A DNA stretch of 64,000 nt. It comes from Plasmodiophora brassicae. Taxonomy: Eukaryota > Endomyxa > Phytomyxea > Plasmodiophorida > Plasmodiophoridae. The DNA lies in assembly GCA_039704465.1 (NCBI GenBank), contig JASFAU010000012.1, positions 124,001 through 188,000 on the forward strand, written 5' to 3'. Below the pieces are notes generated by a model, which saw only the letters and a list, made by a program, of their open reading frames with translations, was not told the origin of the DNA and did no database searches. Every line of letters begins with the position of its first letter. Positions within the stretch are counted from its first letter, which is position 1. Below, one piece after another: positions 24,461 through 34,483 of this stretch. Position numbers and translations under genes: made by a program.

Positions 24461-25864
24461 ATGATGTTCGGCCCCCCTCCCAGGGACGTGGAGCGTCCTC
24501 CGCCTCGAGCGATCCGTCTGGGCCGGCGCGTGACTTCGCAGCGTACCCGATCGATCGATCTGCCCGCGATGGTGTCGTCGATCGGCGATGACGACGACGG
24601 CGCGCCCGAGTCGGACCGGGGCGCATCGGACGAAGTCGCCGCCGATGTGGTGGCGCCGTTCCTGACGTCGACGCTGCCGTTGCCGCCCCCGCAGCACCAT
24701 CGCCGGGCGAGTCGTCCTCCTGCGCCGGTCACGGGGCGGGCGATGCCGGGCGACATCACCGTCAGGACGTGCCCGCTGCCCGACCGGGCGCCCGTTCAGG
24801 AGGCGCTCCAGGCGTGCACGTCCACGCTGCTGTTCGACGACGACAACCTCAGGGCGGCATGGAAGGCGCATTTCACGAGCCGCCTGTCGCAGGACGTCAT
24901 CGCCGACGCGTTCTGGTGGGCGACGCTCACCTTCTTCTACGCCGGCGACGACCGCGACACGCTCCTGGCCGCCGTCCACGACCGCATCGCCCGTAACTTT
25001 GTCCGCCTGTTCGTGCGCATCGACGGCCAGCTCAAGGACGTCATCTGCGACAACTACCACGACGCGCTGGCGCAATCGGTCTTCTACCTGCTGTACAGCC
25101 TGTACCCGGACGAGCGCCCGCGTATGCTCGAGAAACCGTTCCGGGACGACCTCGCGAGGTCGTTCGCGACCTGGATCATGGGCCCGTTGCTGCCGCCAGT
25201 GGACACGCGGCACTGGAAGCTGTGCCCGCCCGAAGGTTCCCCGGGCCGGCGTCAGGGGCGCCACGGGCGCGACACCGAAGACGTCGTCCGGGCGTGCATG
25301 GACATCTCCAGGGACGAGTCGTTGTCGACGAACGACCGCGTGCGAAGGATCCTGGCGCAACGCGCCGAGCATATCGCGTCGCGGATCCCGCTGCGTACGC
25401 GACGAACGTTCGAGACGTTCGGGAACTCGGGTCTAGTGGCCGCGTTCCTGTCGAAAGCGACGACGCCGACGTCGCAGGTGGGTCGTGCGCTGCGCCTGCG
25501 CGTGACCAAGGGCGGGCCGGCGCCGAACAAACCGTCGGACGACATGTTCATGCGTCGCCTGCGGACGCATCACGAGCACGAACGCAACAGGGACCTGCAC
25601 GGCAAGGTGCAGGCGCTGCGCGACGAGCTCGCCAAGGACGAGCAGGCGGCCGCCAGGGCACGCGTCGCCCAGCGCAGGCAGCAGCGCGCCGAGATGCGAC
25701 AGATCCGCGCCGGGCGCACCGAGTTCATCGCCAAGATCGTCAAGGGCGTCCAGGACGAATGCGACCAGGGCCTCGGCGTCTCCCGGCAGCGAACCGTGTC
25801 CGATGTCACGCGCGCCGAATTCAAACTCGGCCCGGCACCCGTCTTCGACGACTGGTATAAATAA
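24461..25864 (+). CDS. FAM227-like (FWWh-domain) protein
   Basis: A single uninterrupted frame. The start is taken at MMFGPPPRD because the upstream open frame lacks conserved content. After a disordered, acidic N-terminus comes a helical domain with AFWWATLTFFYAG, RIARNFVRLFVRI, CDNYHDALAQSVFYLLY and FRDDLARSFATWIMG. This pattern, with its FWW core, matches the FWWh region of FAM227A/B, proteins of unknown role enriched in ciliated cells. The C-terminal third is a charged coiled coil (RDLHGKVQALRDELAKDEQ) and the protein ends FKLGPAPVFDDWYK. Lack of introns is unusual here. Confidence 0.78.
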   Translation: MMFGPPPRDVERPPPRAIRLGRRVTSQRTRSIDLPAMVSSIGDDDDGAPESDRGASDEVAADVVAPFLTSTLPLPPPQHHRRASRPPAPVTGRAMPGDITVRTCPLPDRAPVQEALQACTSTLLFDDDNLRAAWKAHFTSRLSQDVIADAFWWATLTFFYAGDDRDTLLAAVHDRIARNFVRLFVRIDGQLKDVICDNYHDALAQSVFYLLYSLYPDERPRMLEKPFRDDLARSFATWIMGPLLPPVDTRHWKLCPPEGSPGRRQGRHGRDTEDVVRACMDISRDESLSTNDRVRRILAQRAEHIASRIPLRTRRTFETFGNSGLVAAFLSKATTPTSQVGRALRLRVTKGGPAPNKPSDDMFMRRLRTHHEHERNRDLHGKVQALRDELAKDEQAAARARVAQRRQQRAEMRQIRAGRTEFIAKIVKGVQDECDQGLGVSRQRTVSDVTRAEFKLGPAPVFDDWYK

Positions 25865-26104
25865 GAATAGCGCCGTGTGATTGTAACGAGAAGGATCGAA
25901 CGAAGCGACTGTTGCCCGGAGCTGAAGTTGCCCCGTCCCGTTTCTGGAAGCTGTTTCGGGTAGGCTGCTCGGGCTAGGTTGCTCGGGCTATCTGTTATTG
26001 CAATATGGCGAGCACGCGAAGATTCGCATTCACCGGCACCCGCCAGGGCATTAGATACGACTGTTCGTGTGTGTCTTTGGCTGTCACATGGCCGAGGCGT
26101 TTTA
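25865..26104. other. Intergenic, converging genes
   Basis: About 240 bp between the ends of the FAM227-like and SNAPC5-like genes. No gene is seen. A short GCTCGGGCTA direct repeat lies near 25961-25992. Confidence 0.6.
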
Positions 26105-26424
26105 TTAATTGGCCTTCCGTTCAGCGAGGATCGTATCAATTAGGGACCTAACAGCGTGCAATTCGCTGGCAGGCATACCCTGTGGAGATCGGGGCTGCTG
26201 GCCGGCGGGACCCGGGCCCAGCGGCGACAGGATCGTTCGCAAGCGACGCTCATCCTCCTGCGGCCGCTTCAGCCAACCAGGGCGATACATGCGCGCATGG
26301 CGATCGGTACCTCGAGGGCTGACAGCTGATCGTGCAGCATCCCGCGAACATCTTGCAGCAGGGCGGCTTCGCGTTCCAGGTCGTCCAGTGCGAACGTGAC
26401 GGACGGCGACGGGTTCCGGCTCAT
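26105..26424 (-). CDS. SNAPC5 (SNAP19)-like small protein
   Basis: Two exons with a 53-nt intron (26258-26310). The spliced product begins MSRNPSPSVTFALDDLERE, continues AALLQDVRGMLHDQLSALE, then EDERRLRTILSPLG, and ends with a helix ELHAVRSLIDTILAERKAN. The heptad-like core with LHDQL and the short length (about 88 residues) resemble SNAPC5, the smallest subunit of the complex that drives snRNA gene transcription. The call rests on a short coiled-coil motif, so another small coiled-coil protein is possible. It lies tail to tail with the FAM227-like gene. Confidence 0.5.
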
Positions 26425-26578
26425 GACGGGCGACGCCAGTTTTGTCCGTGGCTGCAGCCCCGGACATTCGGCGGCACCGACGGGGAACCCACAGACAAGG
26501 CCGGCTCGGGACGTCTCCCGCTACGTCTGATATCAAACACCACTGGATGAATAATGTATGACAGTCGTTGATGGGAGA

Positions 26579-28325
26579 TTAACGGGGCGGCGGGTACGGC
26601 GGGTCCGGGTGCCTTGTCGGCGAGCGCGATGGCTGGTCGAATCGCGACCGCTTGCCCGACGGCCGTCCCGACACCGTCGCATCGCCTGCGAGCCGCTTCG
26701 GTGTCGTCCCGCCGCCCAGTTGCTCATCGAGCCAGGCGGCTGCGGTCGCCTCCAGCGCGCTGGTTCTTGCAGGTGGAGGTGGTGGCGGTGGCGGTCGCTG
26801 TTGTGCCATCCAGCCTTGCGATGGGGGAGGAGGTGGCGGCATCCCACCCGGGAATGGGTACGCGTAGGGCGGGTACGAGGACGTCGCCGGTGGCCTTTGA
26901 GGCGGAGGTGGGAACGATGGTTGGTATTGCCGATAGGGAGGCCGGTGCGGGGGCGGTGCACCCCTGGGCGGTCGCATCGACGACGACCGCTGCTGCTGGA
27001 TCTGGATCAGCGTCTGCTCGTTGACGAACCCGACGCCGGTGCGGATGTCGAACTCGTCGCGGTTCACGCCGACGCCTTTGCCCCAGCCGAGCTTGTACGT
27101 CGGGTACGCCTGGCGTATCAGTTCGCGCGCCCGTTCGGCGGCCTCCCGGCTCGGGTACCTGACGAACGCGTTCTCGCCCGCAGCGCCGCCGTTCACGACG
27201 CGAACATCGTCAACGGGCCCGTACGGCTCGATCTGGGCGCGAACTTCCGGCGCCGTTATCCCGCTCGGCAACGCCCCAATGTAGACAGTCGATGAGATCA
27301 CGCGGACCGTTCCTGCGAAACGTTCAGAATCGTTTCGCCCGGGGCGGCTCCTCGCGCGACTGACCTGCGGCGACGTTCGTCTGGTCCGGGTCGTACACGA
27401 AGCCGAGCGGCGCCGGGTACGGAGGTATCCCGATCGAGGCCGGTGCTGCCGTTTCAGGTGGAGGCGGGGGCACAGGTTCAGGTTGAGGCGGGGGCGGCGC
27501 CGGCGCCGGTGGTGTCGCAGCACGCGCCGCCGCTTCCTGCTTTGCCCTCTCTTCCGCCATGCTGGCTTCGAGCCGTTTCCGTTGCTCTTCGAGCCGCCGC
27601 AGCTGGGCCGCCTTGCGCGCTTCGTCGTCCTCGTCCGAGTCATCGCCGTAGTCGAAATCGTCCTGCACTTCGACGACGACGGGCGGCGCCGACTGTCGGG
27701 CGGTGAATTGCCCGATACTGTCCAGCAGCCGCGACGTCGGTTCGGCAACGTTCTGCGGGGCGGGCGGCTGTCCCATGGAGGGATCCTTCAGGCGCAGGTC
27801 GGCCAGCTTTCTCCGAATCGTCGCCTGGCCGTCCTCGCCGAACACGCCCGACGACTCCCAGATGCGAACGATCCGGAACACTTTGTTCTGAATCGCACAG
27901 CAGTAAGCGGGAGGGCACACGCAAGGCGAACGCAGTAGTACCCTGTCGTCGGGGTCGCATTCGAGCGCCTCGTCCAGGGTCCTGTCCAAGTTCTTGGCGA
28001 ACCGCTCCGGGAACGGGCTCTTGTCGCCCAGCGACTCTCTGGCCCTACGCAGGATCGCATCGATGATGCAGAAGCCCTGCAGCTTCGACGCCTTGTCTCC
28101 GTGGCGAATGTGCCGCTCGATCGCGTGCACGATGAACTTGTAGAACTGGGAAACGCAGCGGCCGGTCAGGGGGGGAGGGACACGGGCGCCGCGCCCGACG
28201 CGCCTCCGTACCTTGGCGCTGCGTACGGCCAGTGCGGCGATCGACGCGATCTTGGACGACGATATGCCGTTCAGCGCGCGCAGGCGGGCGTGCAACTCGG
28301 CCTGGCCGGGCCACTCCTCCGCCAT
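26579..28325 (-). CDS. CID + RRM RNA-processing factor (SCAF4/8, Nrd1/Seb1-like)
   Basis: The start MAEEWPGQAELHARLRAL opens a CTD-interaction domain: GISSSKIASIAALAVRSAK, then after an intron FYKFIVHAIERHIRHGDKAS and LQGFCIIDAILRRARESLG, and after another NKVFRIVRIWESSGVF. A charged linker with a coiled coil (EARKAAQLRRLEEQRKRLEA) and Pro-rich stretches follows. The RRM has SSTVYIGALPSGITAPEVRA and ENAFVRYPSREAAERA, and it ends in the characteristic KLGWGKGVGVNRDEFD. The C-terminus is Pro-rich. Such proteins bind phosphorylated RNA polymerase II tail and nascent RNA to control termination. The gene is complete, with about three introns. Confidence 0.88.
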
Positions 28326-28445
28326 CGACGCTGACGCGCGCGCGCCGCGGACCGCGCCGCGCAGTCGCACCGACGGCCCAACACAACGCTGCCTGCTGCC
28401 GACGCTCACAAAATCGATTCTGGGGCAACATGAATTATGAGGGGG

Positions 28446-28640
28446 GGGCGTGACTGTACTCGATGCAGCTGCAGGGCGTGACTGTACTCGACGCAGCTGC
28501 AGGGCGTGACTGTACAGCTGCAGGGCGTGACTGTACAGCTGCAGGGCGTGACTGTACAGCTGCAGGGCGTGACTGTACTCGACGCAGCTGCAGTGAGTGG
28601 CTGTACTTGATGCAGCTGCAGGGCGTGGCTGGTTGGATGG
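28446..28640. repeat. GC-rich minisatellite (CTGTACxxGCAGCTGCAGGGCGTGA)
   Basis: About seven imperfect units built on GACTGTAC, GCAGCTGCAG and GGCGTGA. Some carry an extra TCGAYGCA insertion and some a shorter 20-bp form. They fill the gap between the starts/ends of the SCAF-like and PH-domain genes. Spacers are not unique, so this is not a CRISPR array. Confidence 0.9.
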
Positions 28641-28686
28641 GCGGGTGCCAGCGGGCGAGGCGTCATTTCGTTATATTGTTTATGGT

Positions 28687-29191
28687 TCAGGGGGCGGCGG
28701 GTGGTGATGAGGACCTGTCGTCGTCGTCGGCGGCGGCGAGGGCGCATCCGGCCCGGCGGAGGGCGCGGACCCATTGGTCGCGGTCGTCGGCGGACATGGC
28801 CCGCAGGTACAGGGCGAGGTCCGACTCGCCCGACACGATCTTGAACGTGAACTCCTTGCCGGTGGCCGCGTCCACGTTCCCGTAGACGGTGGGCCCGGTC
28901 GATAGGTCGAATTCGCCCTTGACGGTGATGTCGCTCTTCCTCTGCCAATGCGGTTTATCGCGAATCGCAACGCCAGCAGTGTGGAGACCGGACCTTAAAG
29001 TATAACAGCTTGCCGCCTTGAATGACGAAGTACCTATGGAAGGAGTCAGTCGCGCGTCGGTCGGCATAGTCTCCGCGTCGATCGCTCAACCGTTGCGTCC
29101 ATCCCTTCCGTACGACATCCTTCTTTTTCGATTTCGGCGCTTTGAAGAGGTATCCGTTCATCGGGCGGGCAGCCGCCGCCCGCTCGTCCAT
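28687..29191 (-). CDS. Small PH-domain protein
   Basis: Three exons. The spliced protein is MDERAAAARPMNGYLFKAP, then KKDVVRKGWTQRYFVIQGG, KLLYFKRKSDITVKGEFDLS and EFTFKIVSGESDLALYLRA, closing with ADDRDQWVRALRRAG and a Ser/Pro tail. This is a single PH domain with the invariant Trp in DQWVRAL, about 130 residues in all. It probably binds phosphoinositides or a protein partner at membranes. Intron 1 starts GTTGAG and intron 2 starts GTCCGG. Both are in frame. Confidence 0.85.
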
Positions 29192-30393
29192 GTCTACCGA
29201 ACCCTTCGTTCGCCGGACTGGACTGCCCGAGAGACTGCAGCTAAACCTGGCCTGACGGTTAGGCGTGCTATTCTTAGTTGAAGTGGACTCCTAAATTTAA
29301 ATCGAGGTAGAGCTGAACATCGCGTACAGGACTTATCACAACAACTGTGTGGTTCGGCGAGTTCGAACAGCGATCCGATCGAGAAGTTGTCATGAGGCGG
29401 TGCATCTCGCTGGAATGGAATGGAATTTATGCGGTTGTATCCTTTTCAGATAGGGCGTCGCGTCACGGTACCGGGAACTGTCAGAGTGCCGCGGTTCGCG
29501 GGTTTCGCGCATATCTGAGCATTCGTGCATGCATTCACGTCCTTTGGACCTGGATCTTAGCAATTCGGACGAACGTCATCATCGGGCGGTTCGGGTGCTC
29601 GGCCTGGTCCGCGTTCGTGACGCTGATGAACAGGGAGGAAGGGCGCAAACGGCGATAATATGGGTGGGGCGAGAGCCACAGCACAAGACTCTGCCCGCTG
29701 GATGATGACACGAACGCTGCCAAGAAACACTGGTACGGTGCGTCACGTGCAACACACGGTTACTTCTACGAACAGTGCCCGCTGCGCCGCGCTTGATGAT
29801 GTGCCTGGACCCCACACGAAATCCAACTCATCGACCAGTACGGCACAAACTACTGGTAATACCACAGCTAACATCAATAAAGGCAGGAACCCGGACACCA
29901 CAAAGACATCTCCCGGGCCGCCAAAGAAGGGCAGACAAGGTACTCCAAACGACACAGTACAACGCCTCGGAGAGGACTGCGCCTCCATCGGCGAAACCCT
30001 CGCACAACCCCAAAGCTGTGTATCGTCGCTGTTTATGACGCCTAAGCTGTGCTCGTCCCAGTGTATGACGCCTGTTACCGAAGTTCCCAAACCCGGGGGC
30101 AACCACCACCGCAGACAATACAAAGGGCAGCGCAACAACAGCACGCCCCCAAACAGCACCACGACGGAACTCGGTCGAAAACCTGGAACTGACAAGCTCC
30201 CAGTAACACACGTCGTATTCATTCCCGATGCAGTCCTCCAGGCGCACGCAGTGCGAAATTTGCCGTGAAATGTGCGCCAGTCGAAGCTGCGTCCGGTTCC
30301 GTCGCCACGCTCACTCGTCGCGGGACGCTCCCGACTCCGCCACTGAGCCACGCTCGACTGCTGCTGGGCGTTGAAGCCAGGACGCAGAGCGTG
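29192..30393. other. About 1.2 kb without a confident gene
   Basis: Two overlapping frames are open: plus 29660-30268 (Ser/Thr/Asn-rich) and minus 29743-30528 (containing hydrophobic stretches). Each is largely the complement of the other: a Thr/Asn-rich frame on one strand gives Val/Leu-rich on the other. Neither shows a recognised domain. A minus-strand membrane or secreted protein related to the surface cluster further downstream is possible but not supported. Confidence 0.5.
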
Positions 30394-30876
30394 ATGGTTC
30401 AACCAATCCGCAGGCGGAAGGGCCGGAAAGGTCGGCGAACACCGTACGAGAGGCCGCTGCAGGCCGAGATTGACGTGCAGCGGATCGACCTCGACGTCAC
30501 GCACCGAGGGCGCATCCTCCAACGCCACAAGCGCGAATGCCGTGAGCTGAAGGCGACGATCGCGTCGATGCAGGTTGATGTGTACGAGACAACCGGCACC
30601 GTTTTACGCATCTGGTTCCTAAGTTGAGTATCCAGGAAGCGGCTCAGCAAGAAGGTCCCTGGGCAGAAGGAGGCGCGACGACAACTGGTGCGCGACATCC
30701 GCAAGCTGGAAGACGATCTCCGGGCTCGACACGCCGCCGAGATCGAGCGCCTTGCCGAACCCGTCAACGACAAGAACGACGCAACGTCGAACGCCGCCGA
30801 CGCCGCTGCGGACGTCCTGCCAGGGTTCCAGTTCAACCTGCCTGGCGTCCCGGACGACTCGGCCATGCAGATATAA
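30394..30876 (+). CDS. OTUD6 N-terminal-region-like coiled-coil protein lacking the OTU domain
   Basis: Two exons with a roughly 60-nt intron (about 30580-30640). The first exon has a Lys/Arg-rich start and ILQRHKRECRELKATIASM. The second has KRLSKKVPGQKEARRQLVRD, then IRKLEDDLRARHAAEIERL, and ends PGVPDDSAMQI with a stop. The RHKREx-ELKAxIxxM / KxxKEARRQL / IxKLExxLxxRHxxE pattern matches the helical N-terminus of OTUD6A/B deubiquitinases. No OTU catalytic domain (GDGxCLF Cys box) follows before KAP3 begins at 30937. It may be a natural stand-alone regulatory piece, a truncated gene, or a distinct small coiled-coil protein. Confidence 0.6.
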
Positions 30877-30936
30877 ACGGCATTCCCTGCCGTACACTGT
30901 GACGGCCGCATGGATCGCGATCTACCGTTAGTGTAG

Positions 30937-33657
30937 ATGACGTCGGCTGACGTGGCCGGCACACCCGCCGCCGCCGCCGCGGCTTCGTCGTTCAAGAAGA
31001 AGGTCAAGCCAGGCAGTATCGTCCTCGACATCACCGACGCCGCCCTTATCGTCAACATCGAGACTCAGCTGATCGATGCCTCCAACAATGTCGTTAGCCG
31101 GACACCATCCCAGAAACGGTGCGCGGCTGTTCGCCCGCCGTTCATGCACTCTCCTGACGCCCCATTGCAGGATCACACTCAAGTCGTTCTCGGCGACGTC
31201 GAACGCGGCGACAGTAGCCGCCGAGATCGTCGCCAAATGCAAGTACATCCATCCGTCCAAGGTGGCCTTCGTTGAGGACCTGCTCCGTCAGCTCCAAACA
31301 CGCTTGGCGAGCGCCCAAACGGCCGCCGACGTCGACCCGCCCGAAGGCAAACTCAGCGATGGCGACGACGTCGACGAAGACAGCGACGATAGCGACGACG
31401 GCGAGGCTCCCGTGCACAAACGCAAAGACGTTCACGAGCCCAAACCGGCTCCGGCGGCTGCAAAGCGCGCGCCGACGACGGCGCGGGAGCAGACGCCGAA
31501 GCCCCTGGCTGCGACGGCGCCTCCTGAGCCAGCGGCACCTGCACCGGAACCGGCGGCACCAGTGAAGCGGAAGGGAAAGAAGAGGAACTCGGGGCCGAAG
31601 GCGTCGACGGAGGACCTGGACGCGTACCTGGAGCTGCTGTACGAGGAGGCGCCTGAGGAGATCACGCGTGGCGCGGCAATGATTCTGCAGCTGGTTCAGC
31701 AGAGGGACAACGTCGAGGCGATCGCGGGGAATCCGACGACGATCGGGGCGCTGGCCCGCGTGCTGAACGAGAACCGCAAGAAGAACACGGATCTGGTCAC
31801 GACCGTCCTCGACGTGTTCCGCTGCCTGTCGAACTATTCGGCCTTGCATTATATCCTGCTGGACAGCAAGATCGGCGACACGACGATGCGCATCGTGGAC
31901 CTGGAATGCAAGCGCTACGAGATGGCGGCGGACGGCGTCGCCGCGAAGCGGACGTTCCTCGCGCGCCAGGAACGCCTCCTGTTCGTCGCGTTCTACATTC
32001 TGATGAACATGGCCGAGGATCTGCAGATCGAAGTCAAGATGGTCAACCGCGACATCGTCCGGTACCTGCTGGGCGCGCTCGGCCGGGTCGGCAGCGCCGA
32101 GCCGCGGTCCGTGACGCAGCTCCAGGTCCTCGTCCTGACGTTCCTGAAGAAGCTCAGCGTTCTCAAGGAGAACGTGGCCGCCATGGCGGACCTCGACGCC
32201 GTCCGCACCGTCGGCGTTGTGTTCAACGGGGCACCCAGCGCACCGGTGACGCTCGCCGCGCTGCGCCTGCTGTTCAACCTGACGTTCCACAGCGATCTGC
32301 GACGCGCCATCGCAGCACACAACGCGATCATCGCGTCCGCGATCCAGGTCAGTGGTGATCATCGAATGGAACAGGGGCCGACAGGAAACGGCCGGCCCCC
32401 AAAAGACCGGCCCGGCGCTGCAAGTCGCGCACATCCGACTGTGCGCGACTCTGTAGGCCCGTCTTTAGGGGCTGGCTGTTTCGAGTAGACCCCTGAAGGA
32501 ATGGCCGAGGTTGAAGAAACCGTGTTAGGCTCTGCGGGACCCGGACGTGGACACGATGATGGCTGCGGTGAAGCTGTTGTACAACGTATCGCTGGACGTG
32601 GACGGCAGGGAGGTGTTGGCGTCGGCGACGCCTTTGGTGGCCACCGCGATCCTGGCGACGACAACGAGGCTGATCACGCCGGAGCTGATCGCCCTCGCTG
32701 TCAACCTGAGCGCGAACCCAGTGTCGGCCGCCGCGTTCTGCGATCGCGACACGCTGTCGGCGCTCGTGAAACGCGCTGTCACGACGAACGATGCGATGCT
32801 GGTAAAGATGGTGCACAATCTGGCCGTGCACCCTGGGAAGGTTCGTCGTGTTGTACTTCGGCTGCCCCTGGGGTGTCTGTGTGTTCTCAGCGTCGTCCTT
32901 AGGTGAAGGAGCACCTGGCGCGGCACGTGCACGATTTCATGGCGATGGCGAAACGGGCGCAGGTGAACGACCTGCTCGTCGAGGCGCTGGGCGTGATCGG
33001 GTGCGTCGACGTCCCCGATGTGCCGTTCGCCAAGGTCCTGTCCCACGCCGATTTCGTCGAGTTCCTCGTCAAACTGCTCGTGCCCGGATTCACCGACGAC
33101 GACATCATCCTCGCCGTCGTCATCGTCCTGGGCACGCTGGCCGGCGACCCCAAGTCGGCCATCATCCTGGCGAACTCCCGCCTGGTACGCTTGCTGGCTG
33201 ACGTCCTAACGGGTAACGGCGTCTTGCGCAATGACCGTCCAGGCGCACGTCGGTTGACCTGGACGTAGAGAAATGCGATGACGAAGAGATCGTCCTGCAG
33301 ACGCTGTTCAGCGTGTACCGGTTCCTGCTGCACGACGAGACGCGGATCGTGACGGTGTCCGTGCCCGGTTTAGTGGACCGGCTCATCGCCCTGCACGAAC
33401 ACGACCAGACGCTACAGGTGCGCGCGCTGGCCTCCGACTGCATCAATGTCATCGCCGTACGTCGCCCGCGTAGCAGGTCGTTCGTTCTTGGTTTGCTGAA
33501 TCCTTTGCCTGGGCAGTGTGACGTGTCAGCCGTTGTCCGCGACAAGGTGCGTGACGGTGCGTTCGACGCGCGCAACGCACCCTGGCTGCAAGCGGTCGCG
33601 AAAGGCCCGCCTGAGTCGACCGCGAAACCACGCTTCCAGGATGACCGGGTTCGTTAA
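30937..33657 (+). CDS. KAP3: Kinesin-associated protein 3 (KAP3), kinesin-2 subunit
   Basis: Armadillo-repeat accessory subunit of heterotrimeric kinesin-2, which drives anterograde intraflagellar transport. The N-terminus FKKKVKPGSIVLDITDAALI and KCKYIHPSKVAFVEDLLRQL match KAP3. After a disordered Lys/Ala insert come LDAYLELLYEEAPEEITRGA, IGALARVLNENRKKNTDL, KIGDTTMRIVDLECKRYEM, RQERLLFVAFYILMNMAEDL, LVLTFLKKLSVLKENVAAM and LAALRLLFNLTFHSDLRRAI. Later come VKLLYNVSLDVDGREV, ELIALAVNLSANPVSAA, LLVEALGVIGCVDVPD and LAVVIVLGTLAGDPKSA. About six introns; the one at 32348-32528 is unusually long (181 nt). A broken copy of the 32980-33143 part occurs at about 38401-38547. Confidence 0.95.
32423..32450. 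repeat. Perfect 11-bp hairpin inside the long KAP3 intron
   Basis: AGTCGCGCACA (32423-32433) and TGTGCGCGACT (32440-32450) form a perfect stem with a 6-nt loop. It lies within the 181-nt intron, and flanking GGCCGG/CCGGCC sequence (32380-32415) could extend the structure. Confidence 0.6.
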
Positions 33658-34483
33658 GACCAACAATTCGCGTGTTTGCCCGTTTTCTTATGATCCTTGC
33701 TGTAGGGCCGGGAAGCGCTCAGCACGTGGTCCAGTCCGTCCACATCGCCCATCGGACGCTGGGACGACGACGATGACCACGGCGACGATTCCGATGTGAC
33801 GTAATATTGTTAGCATGTGTCCAGGGCACCAAGATGAATAAAGCCGCTCGCTTCCATGATGGAGGTACGTATTCAAATTGAAGAATTGCAGGTTGCTCGT
33901 GTGACAGCTTCCAAGTGGTGCACATGAACGTCCCGATTGTGCTGTCTGCCACAACACGAAAGGCGGTGTCAGATTTGCCATTCCGAAGGACCTTTTGCCA
34001 TCCTGGAAGTTCTCGTCAGCCCTCTCAACGCAGCATTCGACATCCTCGCTGCCGAATATTGTCCCCTCCCCCCGATCTTCCGGTGAAGCGGCTTCCTCAA
34101 ATTCGAAGTTTCCAGGTGCGACTTCTAACCAGAATCGAGCTCGAGGAATCTCACGACTACCTACTGTACCTCGCCAGAAGAAGCCGCTTTCCGGAAGATC
34201 GACCAGGTGTCGAGTACTGCGTTGAGATGGGGCTTGTGCTGGTCGATGGGTGTGGATGTCGGCATTGGTCATGAATGCGCTCACTCTCTTGTCAACAGAG
34301 AGGCCCAGTCTTCCGTATCCGCTCTGGGTTCAGTTTAGCTCCTGTCGGATAAAATTAATACCTACGCAGGACGAGTGTTCGCTGGATCCGCTCTGTTCGC
34401 TGGTCGCCACTGCCGCACGGTGTGGTCGGCACAGGTGGCGTTCGTCAGGAATTGCGATTCTGTACAACTTGATTGCGTGTGCG
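33658..34483. other. Region between KAP3 and F-box gene A; possible degraded coding sequence
   Basis: No confident gene. A minus-strand frame (33688-34284) has plausible protein composition (VDLPESGFFWRGTVGSREIP, EDVECCVERADENF) but no recognised family. A plus-strand stretch at 34262-34305 resembles the signal-like exon of gene A, with a similar NALTLLST-type sequence, so it may be a decayed earlier copy. The sequence 34370-34483 is shared with 38547-38677 upstream of gene B. Confidence 0.45.

Noticed and set aside
25961..25992. GCTCGGGCTA direct repeat
   Set aside because: Too short and only two copies; no functional context.
28446..28640. CRISPR-like array
   Set aside because: Units are contiguous minisatellite repeats without unique spacers or cas genes, in a eukaryotic context.
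29660..30268. Mucin-like plus-strand gene
   Set aside because: No signal peptide, and the Ser/Thr/Asn richness mirrors a hydrophobic minus frame. Left unassigned.
30394..30876. Part of the KAP3 gene
   Set aside because: It has its own stop, and KAP3's N-terminus with its conserved start lies downstream.
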